64,000 nt of DNA from Algoriphagus aquaeductus. Lineage in GTDB: Bacteria; Bacteroidota; Bacteroidia; Cytophagales; Cyclobacteriaceae. Position numbers and translations under genes: made by a program. The stretch spans positions 310,001 to 374,000 of the forward strand of contig NZ_QKTX01000004.1 of the NCBI RefSeq assembly GCF_003253485.1. Direction: 5' to 3'. The notes beneath the pieces were generated by a model. The model searched no databases. It was not told the DNA's origin and worked only from the letters and a program-made list of their open reading frames with translations. Position 1 is the first letter of the stretch. The number at the start of each line of letters is the position of its first letter. Shown in pieces: positions 42,483 to 50,633 of this stretch.

Positions 42483-44117
42483 ATGTTAAAGGGATTTTTC
42501 AACGTTCCTGCTCCCGTCAATGAGCCGGTAAAAGCATATGCTCCGGGCAGCCCCGAGCGCAAGGAACTTCAGGCCATGCTGGCTGAACTCAGAGCTAAGC
42601 AAATCGATGTGCCGATGTACATCGGAAGCGAGGAAGTTAGAACAGGCAACACTCGTGCGATGTCACCTCCTCACGATCACCAGCACATCTTGGGACACTT
42701 CCATGAAGGCGACGCCTCTCATGTGGAGCAGGCGATCAATGCCGCCTTGGGCGCCAAAGAAGCTTGGGAAAATTTGGAATGGGAACAGCGTGCAGCCATT
42801 TTCCTGAAAGCAGCCGAACTGATTGCCGGGCCTTACCGAGCTAAAATCAATGCTGCAACCATGCTCGGCCAATCCAAGAATGCCATGCAAGCCGAAATCG
42901 ACTCCGCCTGTGAGTTTATCGACTTCCTCCGCTTCAATGTGAAGTACATGACGGAAATCTATGCGCAGCAGCCCCCCGTATCTGGTGGTGGAGTTTGGAA
43001 TCGCGTGGAGCAACGACCGCTTGAAGGTTTTGTGTTTGCTTTGACCCCGTTCAACTTCACCGCGATTGCCGGCAATTTGCCAACTTCCGCAGCGATGATG
43101 GGCAATACGATCGTTTGGAAACCAGCCTATACCCAGATTTATTCCGCTCAAGTGCTGATGGAAGTATTCAAGGAAGCGGGCGTGCCCGACGGAGTGATCA
43201 ACCTGATCTATGTGGACGGACCGGTGGCCGGAGAGGTAATCTTCAAACATCCGGATTTTGCGGGAATTCACTTCACAGGTTCTACGGGTGTATTCCAGCA
43301 CATTTGGAAAACCATCGGAGAAAATATCCATCGCTATAAGTCCTACCCGAGAATCGTCGGAGAGACCGGTGGAAAAGACTTCGTGCTTGCTCACAAGTCC
43401 GCTGATGCAAAAGCAGTAGCCGTTGGATTGGTGCGTGGCGCCTTCGAATATCAGGGACAAAAGTGCTCCGCCGCTTCCCGTGCTTACATCCCCTCCAACC
43501 TTTGGGAGGATGTGAAAAAATACATGCTTGCAGATCTGGCCGATATCAAAATGGGCGGCACTGAGGACTTCACCAACTTTGTAAATGCGGTGATCGACGA
43601 GAAGTCTTTTGACAAAATCGCCAAGTACATTGACAATGCAAAGGCAACTCCGGGAGTGGAAATCATCGCCGGTGGCAACTATGACAAGTCCAAAGGCTAC
43701 TTTATCGAGCCAACAGTAATTTTGACCCAAGACCCGATGTACACTACCATGTGCGAAGAGATCTTCGGTCCAGTCTTGACCATCTATGTGTACCACGAAG
43801 AGCACTTTGAAACGGTACTCGAACTGGTGGATCAGACTTCTCCGTATGCACTCACAGGTGCTGTGTTCTCTCAAGACCGCTACGCCATCGAATTGGCCAC
43901 ACAAAAACTGAGAAACGCAGCAGGTAACTTCTATATCAACGACAAGCCAACCGGAGCCGTGGTCGGTCAGCAGCCATTTGGAGGAGCTAGAGCTTCCGGC
44001 ACGAATGACAAAGCCGGATCAATGATCAACCTGCTCCGCTGGGTTTCTCCACGGACTATCAAGGAAACCTTTGTGTCGCCTAATGATTATAGATATCCGT
44101 TTTTGGGGAAAGACTAA
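42483..44117 (+). CDS. pruA: L-glutamate gamma-semialdehyde dehydrogenase (delta-1-pyrroline-5-carboxylate dehydrogenase)
   Basis: 544 residues, ALDH4 length, not fused to proline dehydrogenase. Oxidises glutamate semialdehyde to glutamate with NAD+ in proline breakdown. Motifs: LTPFNFTAIAGNLPTSAAMMGNTIVWKPA (NAD site), IHFTGSTGVFQHIWK, the Glu in RIVGETGGKDFVLAH, catalytic Cys in FEYQGQKCSAASRAYIP, CEEIFGPVLTIYVY, and the C-terminal FGGARASGTNDKAGSMINLLRWVSPRTIKE. A proline dehydrogenase gene is not next to it. Own promoter; ends in the repeat-rich gap at 44118. Confidence 0.97.
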   Translation: MLKGFFNVPAPVNEPVKAYAPGSPERKELQAMLAELRAKQIDVPMYIGSEEVRTGNTRAMSPPHDHQHILGHFHEGDASHVEQAINAALGAKEAWENLEWEQRAAIFLKAAELIAGPYRAKINAATMLGQSKNAMQAEIDSACEFIDFLRFNVKYMTEIYAQQPPVSGGGVWNRVEQRPLEGFVFALTPFNFTAIAGNLPTSAAMMGNTIVWKPAYTQIYSAQVLMEVFKEAGVPDGVINLIYVDGPVAGEVIFKHPDFAGIHFTGSTGVFQHIWKTIGENIHRYKSYPRIVGETGGKDFVLAHKSADAKAVAVGLVRGAFEYQGQKCSAASRAYIPSNLWEDVKKYMLADLADIKMGGTEDFTNFVNAVIDEKSFDKIAKYIDNAKATPGVEIIAGGNYDKSKGYFIEPTVILTQDPMYTTMCEEIFGPVLTIYVYHEEHFETVLELVDQTSPYALTGAVFSQDRYAIELATQKLRNAAGNFYINDKPTGAVVGQQPFGGARASGTNDKAGSMINLLRWVSPRTIKETFVSPNDYRYPFLGKD

Positions 44118-44154
44118 AAAATGCTCAATGAGCAATGATCAAATTCAATTTTCA

Positions 44155-44192
44155 AGAGCCTCGGTCTCGAACTATCGGGATCGGGGCTTTTT
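44155..44192 (+). terminator. pruA terminator containing a TCTCGA/TCGGGA palindrome
   Basis: GAGCC(T)CG ... CGGGGCT stem ending in T6, with the palindrome TCTCGAACTATCGGGA in its upper part. The hairpin and about 35 bp after it match, on the opposite strand, the terminator region at 53402-53475. Confidence 0.7.
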
Positions 44193-44194
44193 TA

Positions 44195-44301
44195 TTTCCC
44201 ACAGAAAAGCACAGATTAAAAACACAGATTTTCACAGAAATTCTATCGAGGTTTTTCATCTATGCGGATCTGTGACCTTTTCCGCGAAGATCTACGGGAA
44301 A
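44195..44301. repeat. CACAGA/TCTGTG inverted-repeat element, copy 1
   Basis: TTTCCCACAGAAAAGCACAG opens and ...GATCTACGGGAAA closes an imperfect inverted repeat of about 105 bp with several CACAGATT units on the left and GATCTGTG on the right. A related copy is at 53338-53437. It fills most of the 329-bp gene-free stretch after pruA; no ORF or RNA gene is seen in it. Confidence 0.6.
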
Positions 44302-44328
44302 CAAAAAACGGCTAAGTCTCCTCAGCCG
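44302..44328 (-). terminator. Minus-strand hairpin with T-tract
   Basis: CGGCT/AGCCG stem with a 10-nt loop followed on the minus strand by TTTTTTG. It could stop antisense transcription coming from fabG through the transposase gene. Confidence 0.45.
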
Positions 44329-44335
44329 CTCGTTT

Positions 44336-44367
44336 GACCTTTGAGGTTTTCAAAAACCTCGAAGGTC
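44336..44367. repeat. GACCTTTGAGG palindrome, left of the REP-associated transposase
   Basis: GACCTTTGAGGTTTT faces AAAACCTCGAAGGTC with a minimal loop; 14 of 15 pairs match. It lies 79 bp upstream of the transposase ATG. Confidence 0.8.
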
Positions 44368-44446
44368 AAGATTGAAAATCTCTGTCTACATTCTTATTTT
44401 GGTTTTTAAAATATTGCCTTTCAATAATTTATAAAAATTCATTTTT

Positions 44447-45007
44447 ATGACTGATCCCTTTTCACCAGGAGAATTTTTCCATGTTTACTCAAGAACAAAT
44501 GGAGCGGAATTACTTTTTAGAACTGAAGAAAACTACACCTATTTCCTTCAAAAATATCAAGATCATTGCTCTCTCTATTTTTCAACCTTGGCCTACTGTT
44601 TACTACCCAATCATTTTCACTTTTTGATTCGAGTAGAAGAAAATGCCGAACCAGAAGCTGCTTTAAGTGCTTTTTCCAACTTCTTGAATGGCTACGCCAA
44701 AGCATACAACAAGCTTTACGATAGACACGGAGGATTATTTCAACGGAAATTCAAAAGAAAGCAAGTAGATCAGGAAAGTTATTTATCCCAAGTGATCATT
44801 TACATCCATAGGAATCCTCAAAAACATGGAATTGTCGAGGACTTTAAAAATTGGAAATTTTCATCCTACAATGGCCTGATATCTCTAAAAACCACAAAAC
44901 TGGATAGAGATTTCATTCTGGATTGGTTTGGAGGATTAGAACAATTCAAAAAAGTTCATGAATTAGAACAGGCTGCTGACTTTCCCGAAGAGATGTCTTT
45001 AGAATAG
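44447..45007 (+). CDS. REP-associated tyrosine transposase (RAYT, Y1/HUH family)
   Basis: 186 residues, in the range of the family. GEFFHVYSRTNGAELLF is the usual start of the Y1_Tnp domain; the HUH metal motif is NHFHFLIRV, and the region NFLNGYAKAYNKLYDRHGGLFQRKFKRKQVDQESYLSQVIIYIHRNPQKHG holds the candidate catalytic Tyr and the conserved G-x-L-F-Q and H-x-N-P blocks. RAYTs bind and process REP hairpins. Palindromes of one family flank it at 44336-44367 and 45021-45054, with two more units at 45066 and 45111, so the locus has the makeup of a REPtron. The gene is intact. Confidence 0.92.
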   Translation: MTDPFSPGEFFHVYSRTNGAELLFRTEENYTYFLQKYQDHCSLYFSTLAYCLLPNHFHFLIRVEENAEPEAALSAFSNFLNGYAKAYNKLYDRHGGLFQRKFKRKQVDQESYLSQVIIYIHRNPQKHGIVEDFKNWKFSSYNGLISLKTTKLDRDFILDWFGGLEQFKKVHELEQAADFPEEMSLE

Positions 45008-45020
45008 AAAACTTTGTAAA

Positions 45021-45054
45021 AGACCTTTGAGGTTTTCAAAAACCTCAAAGGTCT
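45021..45054. repeat. GACCTTTGAGG palindrome, right of the REP-associated transposase
   Basis: AGACCTTTGAGGTTTT and AAAACCTCAAAGGTCT form a perfect 16-bp inverted repeat with a 2-nt centre. It begins 13 bp after the transposase stop. Confidence 0.88.
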
Positions 45055-45065
45055 AGTTTTCCTTG

Positions 45066-45085
45066 AAACCTTCGAGGTCTTGAAG
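45066..45085. repeat. Half-palindrome AACCTTCGAGGTCTTGAAG
   Basis: Matches the left arm and centre of the palindrome at 45111-45141, but its right arm is missing: a decayed or truncated copy. Confidence 0.65.
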
Positions 45086-45110
45086 AATTAAATGATGTAA
45101 TCTAGAATAA

Positions 45111-45141
45111 AACCTTCGAGGTCTTGAAGACCTCAAAGGTT
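45111..45141. repeat. AACCTTCGAGGTC palindrome overlapping the fabG stop
   Basis: AACCTTCGAGGTCTT faces AAGACCTCAAAGGTT around a short centre (one mismatched pair). Its last two bases fall within the fabG stop codon (45140-45142). Confidence 0.8.
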
Positions 45142-45886
45142 AAGTATACATCGCCCCATTCACATGGATTACCTGTCCGGAGATGTAAGTGCTCATGTCG
45201 GAGCCTAAGAACACACAGACATCGGCGATTTCTTCCGGCTTGCCTCCACGCTTCATCGGGATGGCATCTCTCCAGCCTTGCACGGTTTTTTCATCCAATA
45301 CTTCGGTCATCTCGGTTTCGATAAATCCAGGAGCGACCGCATTGCAGCGGATATTTCTGGAGCCCAATTCCAAGGCTACTGACTTGGTGAAGCCGATGAT
45401 TCCGGCTTTGGAGGCTGCGTAATTGGCCTGACCTGCATTGCCTTTGGCACCGACCACAGAGGTCATGTTGATGATCGAGCCGGACTTGGCTTTCATCATG
45501 GTGCGGGTAGCCGCTTTGACGGTATTGAAGCAGGATTTCAGGTTGACGTTCATGATTTCATCCCAAGATTCCTCAGTCATCCGCATCAGCAGATTATCGC
45601 GGGTGATGCCGGCATTATTGACCAAGATGTCCAAGGCACCGAAGTCCGCCACCACGGAGTTGACCAATTCATCAGCAGCTTTGAAGTCTGAAGCGTCTGA
45701 TCGATAGCCTTTGGCTTTTACACCAAAAGCAGCAAGCTCGGCCTCGAGGGCTTGGCCTTTTTCCACGCTGGAGAGGTAGGTAAAAGCAACGTTAGCTCCT
45801 TCCTGTGCAAATCTGATGGCGATTGCCCGACCGATCCCTTTAGAGGCGCCGGTGACCAAGGCAGTTTTTCCTGAAAGTAATCCCAT
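45140..45886 (-). CDS. fabG: 3-oxoacyl-[acyl-carrier-protein] reductase
   Basis: 248 residues from ATG 45886 (MGLLSGKTALVTGASKGIGRAIA). NADPH-dependent reductase of fatty-acid elongation. Classical SDR signs: TGASKGIG cofactor loop, DILVNNAGITRDNLLMRM, catalytic triad in IINMTSVVGAKGNAGQANYAASKAG (Ser, Tyr, Lys), and the C-terminal PGFIETEMTEVLDEKTVQGWRDAIPMKRGGKPEEIADVCVFLGSDMSTYISGQVIHVNGAMYT expected for FabG. Stand-alone here, not in a fab cluster. The stop codon overlaps a palindrome of the transposase-linked family. The 290-bp gap to lpdA holds no gene. Confidence 0.95.
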   Translation of the reverse strand: MGLLSGKTALVTGASKGIGRAIAIRFAQEGANVAFTYLSSVEKGQALEAELAAFGVKAKGYRSDASDFKAADELVNSVVADFGALDILVNNAGITRDNLLMRMTEESWDEIMNVNLKSCFNTVKAATRTMMKAKSGSIINMTSVVGAKGNAGQANYAASKAGIIGFTKSVALELGSRNIRCNAVAPGFIETEMTEVLDEKTVQGWRDAIPMKRGGKPEEIADVCVFLGSDMSTYISGQVIHVNGAMYT

Positions 45887-46134
45887 GAAGATCAAAATTA
45901 AGTTTGGCCAAAATTAGAAAAAAAGCCCGGACTTTGGCCTTTTGAAACTTCACCCGAAGCTTTTTAGCTGAAAAACAGGAGGATAAACCAGAAAAACCCT
46001 GAATCTCAGAAACCCCTTTGGTCTTTATCTGATTTACAAAATTTTCAATTATTAACTGCAAATAATTCATCAACAGGGCGTTTTGGATTCCATTTACTCA
46101 TCCGATTCTGATTTTTTTCTGAATCCAAAAGGCC

Positions 46135-46142
46135 TATTTTTG
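46135..46142 (+). promoter_or_regulatory. -7 element (TATTTTTG) of lpdA
   Basis: TATTTTTG fits TAnnTTTG and lies 34 bp before the lpdA ATG. A TTG -33 box at the right spacing is not obvious. Confidence 0.4.
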
Positions 46143-46176
46143 CACAGTTTCATTTGTAATCAAACCCATTTTAAAT

Positions 46177-47574
46177 ATGTCTTCGACAAAATTTGACTTG
46201 ATCGTGCTGGGAAGCGGACCGGGAGGATACGTGGCGGCTATTCGCGCTTCTCAACTCGGATTGAAAACTGCGATCGTAGAAGCCGCAGAGCTAGGCGGTA
46301 TCTGCCTCAACTGGGGTTGTATCCCGACCAAAGCTTTGCTAAAAAGCGCCCAGGTTTTTGAATACATCAGCCATGCCAAGGATTACGGAATCTCTGTTCA
46401 GGGTGCTGAGGCAGACTTTGCCGGAATGGTAAAAAGAAGCCGTGGCGTAGCTGATGGCATGAGCAAAGGCGTGCAGTTTTTGATGAAGAAAAACAAGATC
46501 GAGATCATCACAGGATGGGGTAAAGTCCAGCCGGGTAAAAAAGTCGAAGTCAACGACGCCGAAGGCAAAAAGTCAGTGATCACAGCAGACAACATCATCA
46601 TCGCTACCGGCGCACGATCCCGAGAACTGCCTTCAATGAAAATTGACGATAAGAAAATCATCGGCTACCGCAAGGCGATGACCTTGGAAAAGCAACCAAA
46701 GAAAATGGTCGTGGTAGGTTCCGGTGCGATCGGGGTGGAATTTGCCTATTTCTACAATTCCATTGGAACAGAAGTGACCATCGTAGAATTCATGGATCGC
46801 ATCGTCCCTGTAGAAGACGAAGAAGTGTCTAAGGCTTTGGAAAAAATCTACAAAAAGTCAGGCATGAAGATCATGACTTCCTCCGAAGTGACCGGTGTAG
46901 ACACCAAAGGCGAAGGCTGCAAGGTGACCGTAAAAACTGCCAAAGGCGAAGAAATCCTGGAGTGCGATGTAGTTCTTTCTGCAGCTGGGGTAGTTTCAAA
47001 CCTTGAAAATATCGGCTTGGAAGATGTCGGAATCCTCGTGGACAAAGGCAAAATCCAAGTCAATGAATACTATCAAACCAACATGCCAGGCTACTATGCC
47101 ATCGGTGATGTGGTACCTGGACCGGCTCTGGCGCACGTGGCTTCTGCTGAAGGTATCATCTGTGTGGAAAAAATCGCAGGCCATCATCCTGAAGCCTTGG
47201 ACTATGGAAATATCCCAGGCTGTACCTATTGTTCTCCGGAAATCGCCTCAGTCGGAATGACCGAAGCCAAAGCAAAAGCAGCCGGACATGAAGTACGAGT
47301 GGGTAAATTCCCATTCTCAGCTTCAGGAAAAGCCTCCGCAGCTGGAGCAAAAGACGGTTTTGTGAAATTGGTTTTTGACAAAAAATACGGTGAGCTGCTT
47401 GGCGCACACATGATCGGTGCCAACGTGACCGAAATGATCGCTGAGATCGTGGCTATCCGCAAGCTGGAAACTACCGGTCATGAACTGATCAAGACCGTTC
47501 ACCCTCACCCAACTATGTCCGAAGCGATTATGGAAGCAGCCGCTGCCGCTTACGACGAGGTGATTCACCTTTAA
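46177..47574 (+). CDS. lpdA: Dihydrolipoyl dehydrogenase (E3)
   Basis: 465 residues. FAD enzyme that reoxidises dihydrolipoamide in pyruvate and 2-oxoglutarate dehydrogenase or glycine cleavage complexes. LGSGPGGYVAAIRASQLG is the FAD-binding motif, GGICLNWGCIPTKALL carries the redox-active disulfide, VVGSGAIGVEFAYFYNSIGTEVTIVE is the NAD-binding motif, and KTVHPHPTMSEAIMEAA contains the active-site His-Glu pair. It is monocistronic with a terminator at 47591; E1 and E2 genes are not in the window, so its complex cannot be named. Confidence 0.96.
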   Translation: MSSTKFDLIVLGSGPGGYVAAIRASQLGLKTAIVEAAELGGICLNWGCIPTKALLKSAQVFEYISHAKDYGISVQGAEADFAGMVKRSRGVADGMSKGVQFLMKKNKIEIITGWGKVQPGKKVEVNDAEGKKSVITADNIIIATGARSRELPSMKIDDKKIIGYRKAMTLEKQPKKMVVVGSGAIGVEFAYFYNSIGTEVTIVEFMDRIVPVEDEEVSKALEKIYKKSGMKIMTSSEVTGVDTKGEGCKVTVKTAKGEEILECDVVLSAAGVVSNLENIGLEDVGILVDKGKIQVNEYYQTNMPGYYAIGDVVPGPALAHVASAEGIICVEKIAGHHPEALDYGNIPGCTYCSPEIASVGMTEAKAKAAGHEVRVGKFPFSASGKASAAGAKDGFVKLVFDKKYGELLGAHMIGANVTEMIAEIVAIRKLETTGHELIKTVHPHPTMSEAIMEAAAAAYDEVIHL

Positions 47575-47590
47575 TTTTGAAAATAAACAG

Positions 47591-47628
47591 ACACCGGGCA
47601 CAAACATTTGGCCCGGTGTTTTATTTTT
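47591..47628 (+). terminator. Terminator of lpdA
   Basis: ACACCGGGC/GCCCGGTGT 9-bp stem with an 11-nt loop followed by TTTATTTTT. Confidence 0.85.
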
Positions 47629-47657
47629 AAGACATTAACATTCCAACCGACTGACTT

Positions 47658-48191
47658 TTGCAGGAAGAAGAAATCATAGCCGGGCTACGAGCCCGAGACC
47701 GCAAAACTACCGAGTACCTCTACGAAAAGTACTCGAGAGCCCTGTTTGCAGTCATTAGCCGTATCATCGCAGACCAGGATATCGCGGAGGAGGTTTTTCA
47801 CGATGCGTTTATCAAAATCACCCGGAAAATCGATTCCTACGAAGAGAGCAAAGGCCGTCTATACACCTGGATGGCCAATATTTGCCGCAATTCTGCCATT
47901 GATAAACTCCGATCCAAGGAATTTTCTCAATCCGGTAAGACCAACACCATAGATGACTTCGTATATGGCCTTGAAAGTCAATCCGGAACTATGGAACAGG
48001 TAGAAGGGATCGGAGTCCGGGAGCTCATGAGCCACCTAAACGAAGATCAAAAATTTATCATCGAATACATTTACTTCCAAGGGTACACCCACTCGGAAGT
48101 CTCGGAAGAGTTTGACATCCCACTGGGCACTGTCAAATCCCGAGTCAGAGCAGCATTGCAAGTATTAAAAAAGAACTTAGAACGAATTTAG
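47658..48191 (+). CDS. ECF-type RNA polymerase sigma factor
   Basis: 177 residues from a TTG start at 47658; a TGA lies in frame two codons upstream, so nothing longer is possible. Sigma region 2 is clear (YLYEKYSRALFAVISRIIADQDIAEEVFHDAFIKI, then RLYTWMANICRNSAIDKLRSKEF), as is region 4 (LNEDQKFIIEYIYFQGYTHSEVSEEFDIPLGTVKSRVRAALQVLKK). It belongs to the SigK/RpoE-like group paired with RskA-type anti-sigma factors, and such a gene follows 1 bp downstream. The regulon is unknown. Confidence 0.92.
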   Translation: MQEEEIIAGLRARDRKTTEYLYEKYSRALFAVISRIIADQDIAEEVFHDAFIKITRKIDSYEESKGRLYTWMANICRNSAIDKLRSKEFSQSGKTNTIDDFVYGLESQSGTMEQVEGIGVRELMSHLNEDQKFIIEYIYFQGYTHSEVSEEFDIPLGTVKSRVRAALQVLKKNLERI

Positions 48192-48192
48192 C

Positions 48193-49026
48193 GTGAACAT
48201 CCAAGAATATATCGAATCAGGCAAACTGGAGCTCTTCCTACTCGGAGAGCTGACCGAGCGTGAGCGAGAGGAAGTGATCGCTATGGCTCAAGCCCATCCA
48301 CAAATCCAACAAGAACTGGAAGCTTTGGAAGAGGCTATGTTTGCTTTTGACGAGTTGACAGGGAAAAAACCTTCTCCTCAACTCAAGGATAAAATCTTCG
48401 CTTCCCTCGAGGAAGAGTTTAGAAAGGAAGAAGCCCCGAAAGCAGCCCCTGCGCCTAGTCCTGCCCCTAAAGAAACCAAGGTGGTCAAACTCACCCCTTG
48501 GAAACCTTTTGCGGTAGCAGCGTCTTTGGTGGCCGTTTTGGCAAGTGCGGCGGCGATTTACTTTGCAGGCAAATTCTATGAGACAGATCAGAAATTCACT
48601 GCGCTCCTTCAAGATCAGCAGGTAATGGCCGATAATCTGAATCAAGTCAAACTCCAATACGAAGAAACAGACAATCGTCTGGACCGACTGGTTGCCGGTG
48701 ATTTCCGCAGAGTGGAAATGAAGGGGGAAGCTTTACCCATGCAAAAAGACGCCAAAGTGGATGTTTTTTGGGATCAAAAAGCCCAGGAAGTCTTTGTAGC
48801 GGTGAATAATCTGAACTCTTTATCAGATGAATTTGACTATCAGCTTTGGGCAATCGGCAAAGACGGTCCAGTGGGAATTGGCTTAGTCAATCCTGGAGAA
48901 AAGTTCACTCTGCAGCAAATGCAAGCCGTGGCAGAAGCAGGCGCCTTTGCGATCACCATCGAGCCAAAAGGTGGTTCGAAAGTGCCGACTTTGGAAAAAT
49001 TGGTGGTGTTGGGAGAGGTAGCTTAA
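48193..49026 (+). CDS. Anti-sigma factor, RskA type
   Basis: 277 residues from GTG 48193, directly after the sigma factor stop. An N-terminal anti-sigma region (MNIQEYIESGKLELFLLGELTEREREEVIAMAQAHPQIQQELEALEEAM) is followed by a Pro/Ala-rich linker, one membrane helix (PFAVAASLVAVLASAAAIYFAGKF, about 101-124) and a periplasmic RskA-like domain (DVFWDQKAQEVFVAVNNL...YQLWAIGKDGPVGIGLVNPG...FAITIEPKGGSKVPTLEKLVVLGEV). It holds the cognate sigma factor at the inner membrane. The signal released through the periplasmic domain is unknown. Confidence 0.92.
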   Translation: MNIQEYIESGKLELFLLGELTEREREEVIAMAQAHPQIQQELEALEEAMFAFDELTGKKPSPQLKDKIFASLEEEFRKEEAPKAAPAPSPAPKETKVVKLTPWKPFAVAASLVAVLASAAAIYFAGKFYETDQKFTALLQDQQVMADNLNQVKLQYEETDNRLDRLVAGDFRRVEMKGEALPMQKDAKVDVFWDQKAQEVFVAVNNLNSLSDEFDYQLWAIGKDGPVGIGLVNPGEKFTLQQMQAVAEAGAFAITIEPKGGSKVPTLEKLVVLGEVA

Positions 49027-49049
49027 TATCATCTTATTGAAAAATCTAG

Positions 49050-49079
49050 AGCCCGCTTTCACAAGAGCGGGCTTTTTTG
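49050..49079 (+). terminator. Terminator of the sigma/anti-sigma operon
   Basis: AGCCCGCT/AGCGGGCT stem with an 8-nt loop followed by T6. Confidence 0.88.
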
Positions 49080-49125
49080 CTGCCTTTTACTGAACTTACC
49101 TATTCCGAAAGCACTTTCTAACTTT

Positions 49126-49581
49126 ATGGAACTCCAACTCTCCACTCCCGCCCTGCTTTTTTCCGCCATCACCTTATTGATGCTGGCTTTTACCAACCGG
49201 TTTCTGGCGATTGCCACGCTAATTCGAGGACTGCATAAAAACTACCTGAAGGAACCCGATCAGGAAATCATCGTGGAGCAGATTCACAACCTCCGCCGCA
49301 GACTGACCCTGATCAAAAACATGCAGCTTTTTGGGGTTTTCAGCTTTCTAATGTGCGTGATCTGTATGTTTTTGCTTTTTCAGGGATACACTTCTGCTGC
49401 CAATTGGGTCTTTGTGGCGAGCATGGTATCGCTGTTGATTTCCCTGGGGATTTCTCTGGTCGAAATCCAGATTTCTACCAAAGCACTCAATCTGGAACTC
49501 TCTGACATGGAAGGCATTTTTGAGAAACGGAAAAGCAGTTTGGACTCTTTTTTCCGGAAAGAAAACAAATCAAATCTCTAA
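49126..49581 (+). CDS. DUF2721 membrane protein
   Basis: 151 residues with three hydrophobic helices: LSTPALLFSAITLLMLAFTNRFLAIATLI, MQLFGVFSFLMCVICMFLLF and WVFVASMVSLLISLGISLVEI. The loop RGLHKNYLKEPDQEIIVEQIHNLRRRLTLIKNMQ and terminal cytosolic helix match DUF2721. Inner-membrane, function unknown. The 90-bp gap downstream holds no clear terminator. Located between the anti-sigma gene and the GDPD gene without evident functional link. Confidence 0.85.
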   Translation: MELQLSTPALLFSAITLLMLAFTNRFLAIATLIRGLHKNYLKEPDQEIIVEQIHNLRRRLTLIKNMQLFGVFSFLMCVICMFLLFQGYTSAANWVFVASMVSLLISLGISLVEIQISTKALNLELSDMEGIFEKRKSSLDSFFRKENKSNL

Positions 49582-49673
49582 ATATTTACCCTAAAATTTA
49601 CCCATCGGAAAAATAACCCTTCGATCTTTCCTTCTTCCTGTTAAACTTTCGCTGAATTTCAAGCTTTTCACCT

Positions 49674-50633
49674 ATGAATACATCTTTGCTCAGACTCTTT
49701 TGTCTGGTTTTCCTCCTTTCCTGTACTGGACCCAAAACAGAAAATTTTAAAGCTACAGGTAATGGGTCCGAAAGCTCAGATCTACAGACCATACGGCTTG
49801 CTGACCTAGAAGAAACCCGGGATTTTTACAGCTGGACTTCAGATCGGATCCCCATGGTATCGGCTCATCGCGGTGGACCTTATCCGGGATTTCCTGAGAA
49901 TGCAATCGAGACCTTTGAACATGTGCTGAAATACACCCCATCCATCATCGAGCTTGATGTGGCCATGACAAGGGATTCGGTCTTGGTACTCATGCACGAC
50001 GATGAACTCGACCGAACTACCAACGGAACCGGAAAAGTCAATGAGGTGGATTTCGCCTATGTCCAAAGTCTTTTTTTGGAGGATAATGAAGGAAATCTGA
50101 CCGAATTCAAAGTGCCTACGCTGGACGAGGCTTTGATTTGGACCAAAGGCAAAGCCCTCCTGACCGTAGACATCAAGCGATCAGTTCCATTTGAAAAAGT
50201 GGTAGACGCAGTCCGCAAAAACAAATCGGAAACCTATGCCGCACTGATCACTTACTCCTTTGAAGCAGCCAAAAAACTACATGGAATGGCGCCGGAATTG
50301 ATGCTTTCGGTAACGATCCGGAATGAAGAAGAAATCGGAAGGTTGGAAGAAACCGGAATCCCTTGGAATCGGGTGATTGCTTTCACCGGTGTGACTGAAC
50401 GCACTCCTGAATTCAACAAAGCCCTTCACGAAAAAGGAGTTTTTACCATTTTAGGCACTTTGGGCAACTTGGATAAAAGTGCCGAAGCCCGAGGAGACGA
50501 GCTTTATGCTACTTTTGTCCAAAACGGTGCAGATATCCTAGCCACCGACCGCCCCATCGAAGCCGCTAAAGCCATTGAAACGCTCAAACCCAAAACCAGT
50601 TCAAAATCCAAGTACTTCACCCATGCTGATTGA
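49674..50633 (+). CDS. Glycerophosphodiester phosphodiesterase family lipoprotein
   Basis: 319 residues with signal MNTSLLRLFCLVFLLSCTGPK (lipobox L-L-S-C). The GDPD TIM-barrel has VSAHRGGPYPGFPENAIETF (His-Arg and Glu-Asn metal and catalytic residues), IELDVAMTRDSVLVLMHDDELDRTTNGTG (E-x-D and the second catalytic His), and IKRSVPFEKVVDAVRKN. It hydrolyses glycerophosphodiesters such as deacylated phospholipids, here at the envelope. The end matches the usual A-D-I-L-A-T-D-R-P-I. Its stop overlaps the threonine aldolase start by 11 bp. Confidence 0.92.
   Translation: MNTSLLRLFCLVFLLSCTGPKTENFKATGNGSESSDLQTIRLADLEETRDFYSWTSDRIPMVSAHRGGPYPGFPENAIETFEHVLKYTPSIIELDVAMTRDSVLVLMHDDELDRTTNGTGKVNEVDFAYVQSLFLEDNEGNLTEFKVPTLDEALIWTKGKALLTVDIKRSVPFEKVVDAVRKNKSETYAALITYSFEAAKKLHGMAPELMLSVTIRNEEEIGRLEETGIPWNRVIAFTGVTERTPEFNKALHEKGVFTILGTLGNLDKSAEARGDELYATFVQNGADILATDRPIEAAKAIETLKPKTSSKSKYFTHAD

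Noticed and set aside
42663..43904. 413-residue open frame antisense to pruA
   Set aside because: It mirrors the codon structure of pruA, has no recognisable domain and is composition-driven.
45887..46073. Upstream part of a 77-residue minus-strand frame in the fabG-lpdA gap
   Set aside because: No domain, overlaps the fabG start in another frame, and the composition is that of AT-rich intergenic DNA.
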